From positions 161,931 to 225,930 of the forward strand of contig JAFKER010000015.1 of the NCBI GenBank assembly GCA_017308595.1: a DNA stretch of 64,000 bases, in the 5' to 3' direction. The notes under the pieces are model-generated. The model was not told where the DNA came from, did no database searches, and worked only from the letters and a program-made list of their open reading frames with translations. Below, one piece after another: positions 16,022-24,579 of the stretch. Position numbers and translations under genes: made by a program. Origin of the DNA: Afipia sp. (GTDB taxonomy: Bacteria; Pseudomonadota; Alphaproteobacteria; Rhizobiales; Xanthobacteraceae). Each line of letters opens with the position of its first letter. Position 1 is the first letter of the stretch.

Positions 16022-17524
16022 CTACCATCGACGCATGGGTTTACCGCGCGGGCGCAAAGGATTGTCACCTTTCGCAACAGGCCAAGGCTGCCGCGAAAGC
16101 GCCCGCCCGATCCGCGCCTCCTTTCCGCCTGTGCCCGTCACCACAGGATTGGTCATCGGACCATCGGCGATCCAAGCCAAATACTGCGTCAAGGCGTCTA
16201 CCTGATCGTTATGCTTGCTGAACGGGAACCGCATCAGTTCGCCTTCGAACTCGACCGTCCAGGGTTGATTCTTTTTGATCAAGACCCGGTGTTGCGCGAA
16301 CACGTGCAGTTGGCTCTCAAGTCGCTCTTCCTTGCCGCGTCCACCGGTTGGGCGCAGCTCGGCATGATAACCACGCTCGGACAGCATGCTGTAAAGGCCG
16401 CTTCCTGAGCTGGCGTCCTCGATCAGGATTTTTTCCGGCTTGTAGGCCGTAATCAATTCGAGAGCGGCATCGCGCATCTGAACGGGGTCGAGACGTGAGC
16501 GCAGCACGTCGATGACATAGTGACGCCGGGTATCGCGGGCGATCACGAGGCACACCGTGTAGCTGTTGTCAGATCCGGTTTTGACGGCCGTATCCCAGCT
16601 CAGGGTGATCCGTCGCGCATCCGGCGGCAGATCGCTGAAGTGCAAAATCTGGTCGGGCCGGATCAGTTCACCGAACGCCGCGGACGGATTTTGTTGATAC
16701 TGCGCGGCGAATATCGGCGCGCCGACCTCTTCCCGCTTCCGCCGGATGATCGGTTCCGGCCACTGGCTTGCGAGCAGCGGCTCACCAACCGTTCGATCCC
16801 AGCATGATTTGCCAAAGGTGTAGGAGGCCGCTTCCTCGGCCACCAGGGGCAGACAGACGTGCTTCCAGCCGCCCTTCTGCAGCAGATTGCCGGACAGATC
16901 GTCTTCGTGCATACGTTGGCCAACCACGATCATGGCGCCTTTGATCTGATCGTCGAGACGCGACGCGATCATGGTGTCGAAGTTTTCGTTGACGTTCGCC
17001 CGTTCTTTTTCTGATTTGACATGATGCGCCGAGATCGGATCGTCGATGATGATGACGTCGAAGCCGCGGCCGGTAATGCCCGTCTCAAACGAGGCGGCGT
17101 AGCGGCCGCCGCCCTCGGTCGTCACGAAGTCCATGGCCTTGCGGCCATTGTCGCGCAGATGCAGACCCGGAAAGACGCGCCGGTAAAAATCCGAACTGAC
17201 AAGCTGCAACGTTTTCGACGCCAAGTCAGACGCCAGCGCCTGGCTATGGGAGATCACGGCGATCCGCAGCTTCGGATCTCGCCCCAGAAGCCATGCGACA
17301 AACACGATCGAGGTCAGAACCGATTTCAGGTGACGCGGCGGCAGGTTGATGATGAGACGGGTCTGCCGCCCCTCGACAATGCCGGTCAGTTCGCTAACCA
17401 AGTATTCCAGATAAGGCGCTACTTCGAGCCCCCAGCGATTATCGACGACAGGAAAAGCGCCTTCCAGAAACGCCAGGAGATCGTTCTTCAGAACGGCACG
17501 GTAAAGCTGAAGGTCGGAGGACAT
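16022..17524 (-). CDS. Phage terminase large subunit (packaging ATPase/nuclease)
   Basis: A 500-aa DNA-packaging motor protein. The ATPase half has an adenine-binding region, the Walker A-like LPPRHLKS (residues 61-68), ISHSQ (motif Ia type) and Walker B IIIDDP (158-163). The RNase H-like nuclease half has SWDTAVKTGSDNS with the first Asp, KILIEDASSG, and HNDQVDALTQYLAW near the C-terminus with the final acidic residues. Length is normal and all motifs are intact. It is the last gene of a minus-strand group behind DUF5681, the methyltransferase and ParB-like genes. No portal, protease or capsid gene follows. Confidence 0.93.
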   Translation of the reverse strand: MSSDLQLYRAVLKNDLLAFLEGAFPVVDNRWGLEVAPYLEYLVSELTGIVEGRQTRLIINLPPRHLKSVLTSIVFVAWLLGRDPKLRIAVISHSQALASDLASKTLQLVSSDFYRRVFPGLHLRDNGRKAMDFVTTEGGGRYAASFETGITGRGFDVIIIDDPISAHHVKSEKERANVNENFDTMIASRLDDQIKGAMIVVGQRMHEDDLSGNLLQKGGWKHVCLPLVAEEAASYTFGKSCWDRTVGEPLLASQWPEPIIRRKREEVGAPIFAAQYQQNPSAAFGELIRPDQILHFSDLPPDARRITLSWDTAVKTGSDNSYTVCLVIARDTRRHYVIDVLRSRLDPVQMRDAALELITAYKPEKILIEDASSGSGLYSMLSERGYHAELRPTGGRGKEERLESQLHVFAQHRVLIKKNQPWTVEFEGELMRFPFSKHNDQVDALTQYLAWIADGPMTNPVVTGTGGKEARIGRALSRQPWPVAKGDNPLRPRGKPMRRW

Positions 17525-17583
17525 ACTAATGAGACTCTGCCAACAAACCCGGCCGGTGCCGACAGGCGACCGGCCGAGATGAA

Positions 17584-17973
17584 TTAGATCTTTGGTTCTT
17601 GTTCGGTGATCCGCCGGGCGAGGAAGCGTTCGAGAATCGCCTGATCATCGGATGTCAGGCTCGGCACCTGCTCCGCTGCCACCTCCGGTTCGAACAGCTT
17701 GCCGACCAGGGTCAAGACAACGTTGGCAGCTCGTGCATCACCCTTCAGCGCCTTAGCCACCAGTGCCTTCAGCATGGCGCGTTGCTTGGAGACCTTGAGG
17801 CTGCGCTCGCCCTCCCGAATCCGGATGCGCTCCGAAAGTTCGCTGCGCAGGTCGGTCTTGAGATTGACGCTCCCCTTGGGGCGGCCGTTCGGGTTGCCGG
17901 ACTGCCCCGGCTGGAACCGGGTCTTGGCCGGCGGCTTGCGGTAGCCGACGCTGTCATCCTCCTGCTCAGACAT
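17584..17973 (-). CDS. DUF5681 domain protein (candidate small terminase subunit)
   Basis: A 129-aa protein starting MSEQEDDSVGYRKPP, followed by TRFQPGQSGNPNGRPKGS (residues 17-35), the defining segment of DUF5681. A helical region with KALVAKALKGDARAANVVLTL follows. This family commonly sits directly upstream of phage terminase large subunits, as here with a 59-base gap, and is thought to act as a small terminase or DNA-recognition partner. Its start overlaps the end of the methyltransferase gene by 8 bases, so the genes form one transcript. Confidence 0.85.
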   Translation of the reverse strand: MSEQEDDSVGYRKPPAKTRFQPGQSGNPNGRPKGSVNLKTDLRSELSERIRIREGERSLKVSKQRAMLKALVAKALKGDARAANVVLTLVGKLFEPEVAAEQVPSLTSDDQAILERFLARRITEQEPKI

Positions 17974-19426
17974 CCCCGGCCTCCGTCACGCTAGCCTCTG
18001 TCACGTTGGTGGACGCGATTGGCAGGTCTGCGGCGATCAAGGCGCCAGTGACGGCCGCGCCGGCAGGCAGCTCGGCGACAGCCACGTCCGTCGTTGTCAC
18101 CGGCGACACGACGCGTTCAGCGATCGCATCAAAAGTCTCGCCGGTGGCGGCATGAACCGCATTCTTGCCGGTTCGCTTTTGCCAGCGCCGAATGGCGCCA
18201 TCGACATAGACTGGATCAAGCTCGACGCCGATACAGACGCGGCCGGTTTCTTCGGCCGCAATCAACGTCGACCCCGAGCCCAGGAAGGCGTCGAGCACGA
18301 GATCACCGCGACGGGTGACGTCACGCAATGCATCGGCAATCATCGCTACCGGCTTCACCGTCGGATGAATGCCAAGAAGGTCCATGCGGTCCTTGCCGAA
18401 CGCGTTGACGCCGCGGTACTGCCAGACGTTCGAGCGGGTGCGGCCGCCAGCGCCAAGACCGAAATTGTTCTGGTGCGGCCCCTCGCCGTGCTTGAACACG
18501 AAAATCAGTTCGTGCTGGCTGCGATAGAACGATCCCATGCCCGCGTTGGATTTGACCCAGACACAAAGATTCTTTTGTTCGAGGCCGTTTTGCGCCGCCG
18601 CCTCGCACAACTCGCCGCCATGGCGCCAGTCCATGCAGAGGTAAAGAATCGCGCCGTCGGCAAGAACCGGCTTGATCGCAGTCACCGTCGCGCTCAGGAA
18701 CGCCACAAACTGGTCACGCGACATCTCGCCGGTGCCCATGGCAAATTCGCGATGGCGCGTTTTGCCCAAACCGGACACAAAGCCGTCGATCGGCACGTTA
18801 TAGGGCGGATCGGTGAACACGCAGGCGACGGTCTTGCCGGCTGCAAGATCACAAATGAAGGAAGCATCGCGGGCGTCCCCGCAACCGACTTTGTGGCCGC
18901 CGAGCTGGAACACGTCGCCGAGCCGCGCGACAGCCGGCCCGGCCATCGGCTCGATATCATCGAGCATTTCCTCTTCGACGGTATTGGCGGTCGGCGTATC
19001 GATCGACAACACCATGTCGATCTCGACCGCCTCAAAGCCGCTGAGATCGAGATCGAAGCCGACGGTAATCAGGTATTCGAATTCGCCGCGCAGCTTGGCG
19101 TTATCCCAGACGGCGTCCTGGGCGACGCGATTCAAGGCCAACCGCAGCGCACGAACCTCCGCCTCAGAGCGGTTTTCCAACTGGACCACGGCGATCTCGT
19201 CGTGACCGAGTTCGACAAGCGCGTCGAACACGGCATGACCATCGATCAGCGTGCCGGTTGTTGCGTCCAGCGGAAGCGGCACGACTTGCCCAAACTGCTG
19301 CAGAATGGCCTTCAGCTTGCGACGCTGCGCGCTGCTATGCTGGCGCGCAGCATGGGGAGACGGCTTGATAGCCGTCGCGGAGAGATAAACAATCTCAAGG
19401 GCGTTTTTCACCGTCAGGATTCCCAT
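17966..19426 (-). CDS. ParB-domain DNA methyltransferase (beta-class N6-adenine or N4-cytosine type)
   Basis: A 486-aa protein. Residues 10-100 form a ParB/Srx-like domain (GTLIDGHAVFDALVELG, then SEAEVRALRLALNR). The methyltransferase part has the catalytic motif TDPPYN (206-210) before the SAM-binding motif DAFLGSGSTLIAAE (379-392), with HPTVKP between them. That order is the beta class of amino-methyltransferases. The Ala/Thr-rich tail from about 430 is low complexity. ParB-methylase fusions are typical of phages and prophages, where they protect phage DNA or act as orphan methylases. It sits 5' of DUF5681 and terminase. No cognate restriction gene is seen. Confidence 0.92.
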   Translation of the reverse strand: MGILTVKNALEIVYLSATAIKPSPHAARQHSSAQRRKLKAILQQFGQVVPLPLDATTGTLIDGHAVFDALVELGHDEIAVVQLENRSEAEVRALRLALNRVAQDAVWDNAKLRGEFEYLITVGFDLDLSGFEAVEIDMVLSIDTPTANTVEEEMLDDIEPMAGPAVARLGDVFQLGGHKVGCGDARDASFICDLAAGKTVACVFTDPPYNVPIDGFVSGLGKTRHREFAMGTGEMSRDQFVAFLSATVTAIKPVLADGAILYLCMDWRHGGELCEAAAQNGLEQKNLCVWVKSNAGMGSFYRSQHELIFVFKHGEGPHQNNFGLGAGGRTRSNVWQYRGVNAFGKDRMDLLGIHPTVKPVAMIADALRDVTRRGDLVLDAFLGSGSTLIAAEETGRVCIGVELDPVYVDGAIRRWQKRTGKNAVHAATGETFDAIAERVVSPVTTTDVAVAELPAGAAVTGALIAADLPIASTNVTEASVTEAGDV

Positions 19427-19890
19427 GCTTCAGGGGGAGCCGTCGCGTCAGCCAGGATTTCCTCGGCATGGTTCTCGGCATTGGGCAGAAAAGATTCAAA
19501 AAGTTCAATCAAGCCCGCGATATATGAATGAATTGGATAGCCAGCATCGAGCAAGCACTCGAAGTCAGCGACCAGTTTGTCGGTATAAATATTCAGGTTA
19601 GGAAGCACGCGAAGAGCGCGACGCAGCGTGCGAAGCTCCTTTTCAGACGCGCCACCGACCAACACGACCTTAACTTTGTCGATGCTGTTGTTGTACAGCG
19701 CGCAGTACGTGTCCGCACCATCCACGACGATAGCGTTTTCATCGATCAGCACCGGCCGCGCATTGAAGCCGTCAGCAGCGACCGCACTGGCCTGCTGCAA
19801 ACGTTCCTGATGGCTTTCAACATGAAGGGGATAAAGGGGAAGTTTGACCGCCGCGAGGGGCAGAAACATAACCTCAAAAGTTTTGGACAT
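19414..19890 (-). CDS. Stand-alone ParB-like protein, paralogue of the methylase N-domain
   Basis: A 158-aa protein whose order of elements mirrors the methyltransferase N-terminus. RPVLIDENAIVVDGADTYCAL matches the LPLDATTGTLIDGHAVFDAL region. ASEKELRTLRRALRVLPNLN matches RSEAEVRALRLALNRVAQDA, and FECLLDAGYPI matches FEYLITVGFDL. The GH of the usual GHxR box is replaced by GAD, so the nucleotide-binding or catalytic His is missing. It overlaps the methylase start by 13 bases and was probably made by a domain duplication. It may modulate the methylase. Function unknown. Confidence 0.65.
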   Translation of the reverse strand: MSKTFEVMFLPLAAVKLPLYPLHVESHQERLQQASAVAADGFNARPVLIDENAIVVDGADTYCALYNNSIDKVKVVLVGGASEKELRTLRRALRVLPNLNIYTDKLVADFECLLDAGYPIHSYIAGLIELFESFLPNAENHAEEILADATAPPEAWES

Positions 19891-19982
19891 TCGAATACCT
19901 CATCAAGCCGGGAAATCGGCAAGGATGATGTATGTGGCAAGTATCGGCTTCGCAAGCCAATACATGGCTATATACTTGTATA

Positions 19983-20504
19983 TCAGCCCCGAATGGTGAT
20001 TTCGATATCATCGACGCTGACATTGAGGTTTTCAGCGAGCGATTTCTTTGCCTGCGCAATCGCTTGGGACACCATTATTGGCCGCTTTCCTGCCAATTCA
20101 TCATTTTTTCCGGTCAACGGCTTAAACCGCAGCGCTCTGACTTCGATCCCCAGTTCGGCGGCCGTCGCGTAGGTCACAGGGTTACGCCCCTCCTTCCAGA
20201 CGCCCTTTACATTGACGAACGCATATGAAGAAATTCCTATAAAAAACCGACTTTGACCGCGCGAATTCTCGCTTCCGGGCGCGCTTATCAGCTCAGATAT
20301 GACACCGACCAAGAATGCACTTCGCGCAGGAATGCCCTCTTTCCTATTCCGCCAATCCTCTTTTCTACAGCAAACGACATATTTGCATTTATTGGCCTTG
20401 TCCGGGCTCAAGACCCAATTGCCGATTCCTCGCTGCGTAAGGATCGAATCCGCTGTCTCTATGGTCGAGACGACGACCATCAACTGGCTGGATTTGGCGC
20501 CCAT
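19983..20504 (-). CDS. Hypothetical phage-island protein
   Basis: A 173-aa protein from ATG 20504, the first gene of the minus-strand packaging group, 92 bases upstream of the ParB-like gene. It is soluble and mixed alpha/beta, with no signal peptide. Visible features are a Cys pair in KYVVCCRKEDW and a strand-rich middle (SRFFIGISSYAFVNVKGVW). A helical C-terminus (IMVSQAIAQAKKSLAENL) ends in acidic-hydrophobic DDIEITIRG. I do not recognise the family. Confidence 0.55.
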   Translation of the reverse strand: MGAKSSQLMVVVSTIETADSILTQRGIGNWVLSPDKANKCKYVVCCRKEDWRNRKEGIPARSAFLVGVISELISAPGSENSRGQSRFFIGISSYAFVNVKGVWKEGRNPVTYATAAELGIEVRALRFKPLTGKNDELAGKRPIMVSQAIAQAKKSLAENLNVSVDDIEITIRG

Positions 20505-20699
20505 CACAGGTTCCTCAAGGAGTTACTTCGCATCATATATCGATAACATCGATCTATATGCCGCGTCAAAAAGCGGGCGGATAATCCCGAGCATCTTATG
20601 ATCCAAATGATGCGATAAGAGCCACAAGATTGCTCACAATCCGCTCGACTTCAGCGGCGAACGGAGCGTGTGTGGTGGCACACAACAAGGAGCCCCCTG

Positions 20700-20930
20700 A
20701 TGACCGATATCGCCGCAAATCACGTGGTCGCCGCACTCGTAACGGAAATCCGCGGCAAGCTGGAAGAAACTCTAAGTATCGCGAAAGCTGCCGAGAGCTG
20801 CGCGCGCGATGGCAGCGTGGATCGCGCCGTGCAGATCCTGATGGACTTTGAAGGCCTGGTGCATGAGGCACGGGACCTGTTCAAGGCAGCGCTTACGATC
20901 AAACGCAACCTGGTTGCCGAGACCACTTAA
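20700..20930 (+). CDS. Small helical hypothetical protein
   Basis: A 76-aa protein from ATG 20700 behind an AAGGAG ribosome site. It is predicted to be two or three amphipathic helices (AALVTEIRGKLEETLSIAKA and DRAVQILMDFEGLVHEARDL), with no membrane segment and no known motif. It precedes the DUF3489-DUF2924-recombinase group on the same strand, with a 104-base gap, and may belong to it. An earlier in-frame ATG at 20670 has no ribosome site. Confidence 0.6.
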   Translation: MTDIAANHVVAALVTEIRGKLEETLSIAKAAESCARDGSVDRAVQILMDFEGLVHEARDLFKAALTIKRNLVAETT

Positions 20931-21034
20931 TTTACCATCCTTTCCCAATTGGGACCCTCCCCGCCCTCGCATTGCGATCGGCGGGCCGGGTCAGTGGCAG
21001 CACCCGATGTTGCCGTTGACCCACAGGAGATCCC

Positions 21035-21481
21035 ATGAACATCCGCACCAAAGTCGCTGCCGGCAAAGCAAGTGCAGCGCGCAAACCCACCGCCAAGGCA
21101 CGACAACCATCGAAGGCGAACACGACTCGTTTAGCCAAGGCAGCACGTTCCCGCGTTCAAGGCGCAGCTGAACAATCCTCCGCACGCCCCGTTGAAACTG
21201 CCGTTCAGTCGAAGCCGGCCAAAGGGTCCTCTCCCCACACAACAGGGGCAAGGCCCGCACGCGATTCCTCAAAGCAGGCCACTGTGCTCACGATGCTGCG
21301 CCAGCCTGAAGGGACCACCATTGCAGCCATCATGAAGGCGACCGACTGGCAGCAACACTCGGTACGCGGCTTCTTCGCCGGGGTCGTCCGCAAACGACTG
21401 GGTTTGAATCTGGTGTCAGACAAATCCGGCAGCGAACGATCGTATCGGATCGCTGACGGCAGGCCATCACGGAAGGGATGA
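21035..21481 (+). CDS. DUF3489 domain protein
   Basis: A 148-aa protein. The first 75 residues are Ala/Lys/Arg/Pro-rich and disordered, perhaps nucleic-acid binding. The DUF3489 domain covers about residues 80-145, with [37 protein letters not shown] and [14 protein letters not shown], a winged-helix-like pattern. A GGAG ribosome site lies upstream. It overlaps DUF2924 by 4 bases. The DUF3489-DUF2924-serine recombinase order recurs in alphaproteobacterial mobile islands and points to a recombinase accessory or regulatory role. Confidence 0.88.
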   Translation: MNIRTKVAAGKASAARKPTAKARQPSKANTTRLAKAARSRVQGAAEQSSARPVETAVQSKPAKGSSPHTTGARPARDSSKQATVLTMLRQPEGTTIAAIMKATDWQQHSVRGFFAGVVRKRLGLNLVSDKSGSERSYRIADGRPSRKG

Positions 21482-21987
21482 GCGACATATCCAGGAAGGG
21501 CGAAGCGGAACTTGAGGCAGAGATCGAACAGATCCGATCTCTGCCGGTCGATCAGCTTCGAGTACTGTGGCGGCAGACATTCAAATCGCCCCCGCCGTCT
21601 GCGTTCGCCAGGGACATGTTGGGGCGCATGATCTGCTATCACATGCAAGAGAAGGCGCTCGGTGGGTTAGGTCGGGCGTCGCGGAGACTTTTAGACAACA
21701 TTGGGGAAGACAAGCCGGAAATCGAAACAGCAAGACGGCGTCTCAAGTCGGGGACCGTTCTGGTTCGAGAATATCAAGGCGAGCGGCATTCAGTGGTCGT
21801 GGCATCGGACGGATTCGTCTGGAGGGAAGAAACCTATGCCAGTCTCTCGATCATCGCGCGTCTGATTACCGGCACCAACTGGAATGGCCCAAAATTCTTT
21901 GGTCTGAGGTTGAGCATCGACAAATCAGACAACATAGAGGCGGCCACGCTTAGCCGCCCTCGTCGCAGCAAAAGGAGCGCACTATGA
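21478..21987 (+). CDS. DUF2924 domain protein
   Basis: A 169-aa protein. The DUF2924 core is visible: [20 protein letters not shown], a middle with [21 protein letters not shown], and a C-terminal part with [20 protein letters not shown], then [20 protein letters not shown] and [12 protein letters not shown]. The last part resembles small beta-rich DNA-binding modules. Start ATG 21478 and stop 21987 overlap both neighbours by 4 bases, so the three genes are translated as a coupled set. Its function is unknown beyond association with serine recombinases. Confidence 0.9.
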   Translation: MSDISRKGEAELEAEIEQIRSLPVDQLRVLWRQTFKSPPPSAFARDMLGRMICYHMQEKALGGLGRASRRLLDNIGEDKPEIETARRRLKSGTVLVREYQGERHSVVVASDGFVWREETYASLSIIARLITGTNWNGPKFFGLRLSIDKSDNIEAATLSRPRRSKRSAL

Positions 21988-23609
21988 CGCCGCAATCGCC
22001 AAAACGGCAGCGCTGTGCGATCTACACCCGCAAATCCACTGAACATAACCTCGACCTCGAGTTCAACTCGCTCGATGCGCAACGGGAAGCCTGCGAGGCC
22101 TATATCAAGAGCCAGGCTCATGAAGGCTGGCGGCTCATTCCCGATCATTTTGACGATGGCGGGCTCTCGGGCGCCTCACTCAACCGACCGTCGCTGCAAC
22201 GATTGCTCGACGACGTGCGCGATGGCAAGATCGACATCATCTTGGTCTATAAGGTCGATCGACTGACACGCTCGCTTGCCGACTTCGCCAAGCTTGTCGA
22301 ACTGTTCGATCAGCACGGCGTTTCCTTTGTCTCGATCACCCAGTCGTTCAACACCACAAGCAGCATGGGCCGCCTGACCCTCAACGTGCTATTGTCGTTT
22401 GCCCAGTTCGAACGAGAGGTCATTGGCGAACGGGTTCGGGACAAGATCGCGGCATCCAAACGAAAGGGCTTGTGGGTCGGCGGGCCTGTACCGCTCGGCT
22501 ATGCCACCGAGGACAAAAAGCTTGTTGTCGTTCCGGCCGAGGCAAAGATCGTGTGCCTGATTTTTGCATTATATCTTGAGGCCGATTCAATCGCATCTCT
22601 TGCCGAAGTCCTCAAACAAAAGGGAATCCGGACGAAAATCAGACCGCTTTCGAATGGAGAGAAACGGGGCGGTGGTCCATTCGGCGTTGGCGCCCTCGCC
22701 CATTTGCTGCGCAATCGATTTTACATCGGCGAGATCGATTACCGCGGCGAGATCCACGCAGGCGAACACGAAGCAATTCTGGATCGCGCGCTTTTCGACA
22801 AAGTTCAGGAGAAGCTGACGAAGAACACGGTCGATCGTGCAATGCGCCTCAAAGGTTCACCCGCGCTCCTCATAGGGCGTATTTTCGACGACATCGGCAA
22901 TCGCATGACGCCGAGCCATTCAAACAAGCGCGGCGTGCGATACCGGTATTATGTCTCGCACGCGTTAATCCAGGGACGCAAACGTGATGCAGGATCCGTC
23001 AGCCGCGTTCCGGCCACCGAGATAGAACACCTCGTCCTGCAGGCGGTTCGGCAGAATTTATCCAGCCGCAATCCGGACGCTCCCTCGGATCAGGACGCTA
23101 TCATAGCGCATATCGACAAAATAGTCGTGAGACGGGAGGTCCTTGAGATCAAACTTCTTGAGACCGAATCCGCGTTAACGAACACCATTCCAGCAACACG
23201 GAGAACAAAGGAATCGCCATCAGCAGGCTCAAATACGATCTCAATTCCCTGGACCGCCAAAGCATTCCCTGCAGTCAAAGGCATCGTTCACGCACCGGAT
23301 GGGGCCGATCCCACATTATCCCCGGACACGCGCGACGCATTGCTGAACGCGATTGCGAAGGCGCGGCAATGGATCGACGACATGACGGCGGGACGTGTGA
23401 AATCATTCGCTGACATCGCCACAAAAGAGAAAAAGGTTGAACGTCACATCCGCCTGCTTGCGCCGCTTGCGTTTGTCGCGCCATCCATCGTGCAGTCCAT
23501 CATCGAAGGGGCGGCGCCTGCCAATCTCACCGTCACCGAACTGGCAAAATCGTCCGTGCATTCCTGGCGCCAACAACACCACCTTCTTAAGGTGAGTTCA
23601 AAACGCTGA
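21984..23609 (+). CDS. Large serine recombinase
   Basis: A 541-aa site-specific recombinase likely to integrate and excise the island. The N-terminal resolvase domain (residues 10-155) has the catalytic serine at Ser18 in AIYTRKSTE. It also has LDAQREAC, FDDGGLSGASLNRPSLQRLL, VYKVDRLTRS and the end segment LSFAQFEREVIGERVRDKI. A recombinase domain (about 190-290) contains LAEVLKQKGIRTK and LLRNRFYIGEIDYRGE. A zinc-ribbon-like region (about 300-345) lacks the usual cysteines. The 3' end lies 391 bases from tRNA-Gln. It is complete and the active-site residues are intact. Confidence 0.93.
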   Translation: MTPQSPKRQRCAIYTRKSTEHNLDLEFNSLDAQREACEAYIKSQAHEGWRLIPDHFDDGGLSGASLNRPSLQRLLDDVRDGKIDIILVYKVDRLTRSLADFAKLVELFDQHGVSFVSITQSFNTTSSMGRLTLNVLLSFAQFEREVIGERVRDKIAASKRKGLWVGGPVPLGYATEDKKLVVVPAEAKIVCLIFALYLEADSIASLAEVLKQKGIRTKIRPLSNGEKRGGGPFGVGALAHLLRNRFYIGEIDYRGEIHAGEHEAILDRALFDKVQEKLTKNTVDRAMRLKGSPALLIGRIFDDIGNRMTPSHSNKRGVRYRYYVSHALIQGRKRDAGSVSRVPATEIEHLVLQAVRQNLSSRNPDAPSDQDAIIAHIDKIVVRREVLEIKLLETESALTNTIPATRRTKESPSAGSNTISIPWTAKAFPAVKGIVHAPDGADPTLSPDTRDALLNAIAKARQWIDDMTAGRVKSFADIATKEKKVERHIRLLAPLAFVAPSIVQSIIEGAAPANLTVTELAKSSVHSWRQQHHLLKVSSKR

Positions 23610-23996
23610 TGTAATAATCGCCGGTGCAGCAAATCTGTTGACGTGCAAGTTCGTTAGCATCGCCATCGAACAGGTGCTCTGAATCAAAGTCCCTTTCAAA
23701 ACGGTTGGGTCGGCAATCACCCGCGTATTGACCGCTCGGCACCTTAAAATCCGCCTTCCATCTCAAAATAGCCACTTCGAACCCGGTCTCAGTCGAAAAC
23801 GAACCCGTCTCAACGATCGAACGCACCGAAATTTGGATATCAAAAATCGACGCCAGAGATTTATGGGTCAAACCGGTCCCGATGAGAGATCGAAATGGCA
23901 GAATCCGTCGCAGAGACCGGTCTGATGCCCGCTAACCCGCTGAAAAATAAAGCGCTCTTAGGCAGAGCCAGTGTCCATCTGAGAGACTGAACTGGC
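23610..23996. other. Intergenic region between recombinase and tRNA-Gln
   Basis: About 390 bases with no convincing gene. The island attachment site may lie here or in the tRNA, since large serine recombinases act on short cores that cannot be recognised without the other end. Confidence 0.4.
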
Positions 23997-24071
23997 TGGC
24001 TGGGGCGGGAGGATTCGAACCTCCGCATGGGGGAATCAAAATCCCCTGCCTTACCACTTGGCGACGCCCCA
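23997..24071 (-). tRNA. tRNA-Gln (TTG anticodon)
   Basis: On the minus strand the 5' acceptor TGGGGCG (24071-24065) pairs with CGCCCCA (24007-24001). The discriminator G and an encoded CCA follow. The anticodon stem GGGGA/TCCCC encloses loop TTTTGAT, giving anticodon TTG. The T-arm GGTTCGAATCC is intact. The gene borders the mobile island and is a plausible integration landmark. Confidence 0.96.
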
Positions 24072-24579
24072 ATAGCGCCGAACGGATCGCAGCGGGATCT
24101 GGTCTCGCCGCCTCACGCCGTTCAATGTCGGAAAGTGGCGGCCGCCCGTCCTTCCGGACATCAAAGGCCGCGCCGATTCACCGTGGCTGCGGAGGTCTTT
24201 AGAGCATTTTGCGGCAAAGTGGAAACCCGGTTTTCGGTGACAAAATGCTGCCCATACGCCGATTTCTCGCAAGGGTCGCCCGTCACGCCGATCCGGTGAC
24301 GCACCACGTCCCGGCCGGCCGCGGTTGCCGGGGGCTGTTCCGGCCAAGCTGCCATGCCCCACGGAAATCCACCTTTGCCACAGTTGAGAACCGGCGGCTT
24401 TCGTGGGAAGACAAAGGTGCCAGGCGGCCCTTACAAGAACTCCGGCGCGAGAGAAACTCACTAACAAACAACGACTTATCAGAGCAAGACAGTATCAGAG
24501 CGAAACCCGTGCGCCGCCCCGGCCAGAAGCTGTGGAATAGGCGCCGCCCAACGCTCTGTCCGAACAGCGAGATCAAGCC
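24072..24579. other. Intergenic region before acyl-CoA dehydrogenase
   Basis: About 510 bases without a gene. It holds an inverted-repeat element at 24203-24249 and presumably the promoter of the dehydrogenase gene. A 543-codon antisense frame that extends into this region is a shadow of the dehydrogenase. Confidence 0.5.
24203..24249. repeat. Dispersed palindromic intergenic repeat
   Basis: Terminal 9-bp inverted repeats AGCATTTTG and CAAAATGCT enclose GCAAAGTGGAAACCCGGTTT. This resembles the intergenic element with a GTGGAxACCGGTT core scattered in Bradyrhizobium and relatives. The family assignment is from memory of similar sequences. Confidence 0.6.

Noticed and set aside
18152-19531. 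459-codon plus-strand frame antisense to the methyltransferase
   Set aside because: It is a shadow of the DPPY/FLGSGST methylase gene with no independent support.
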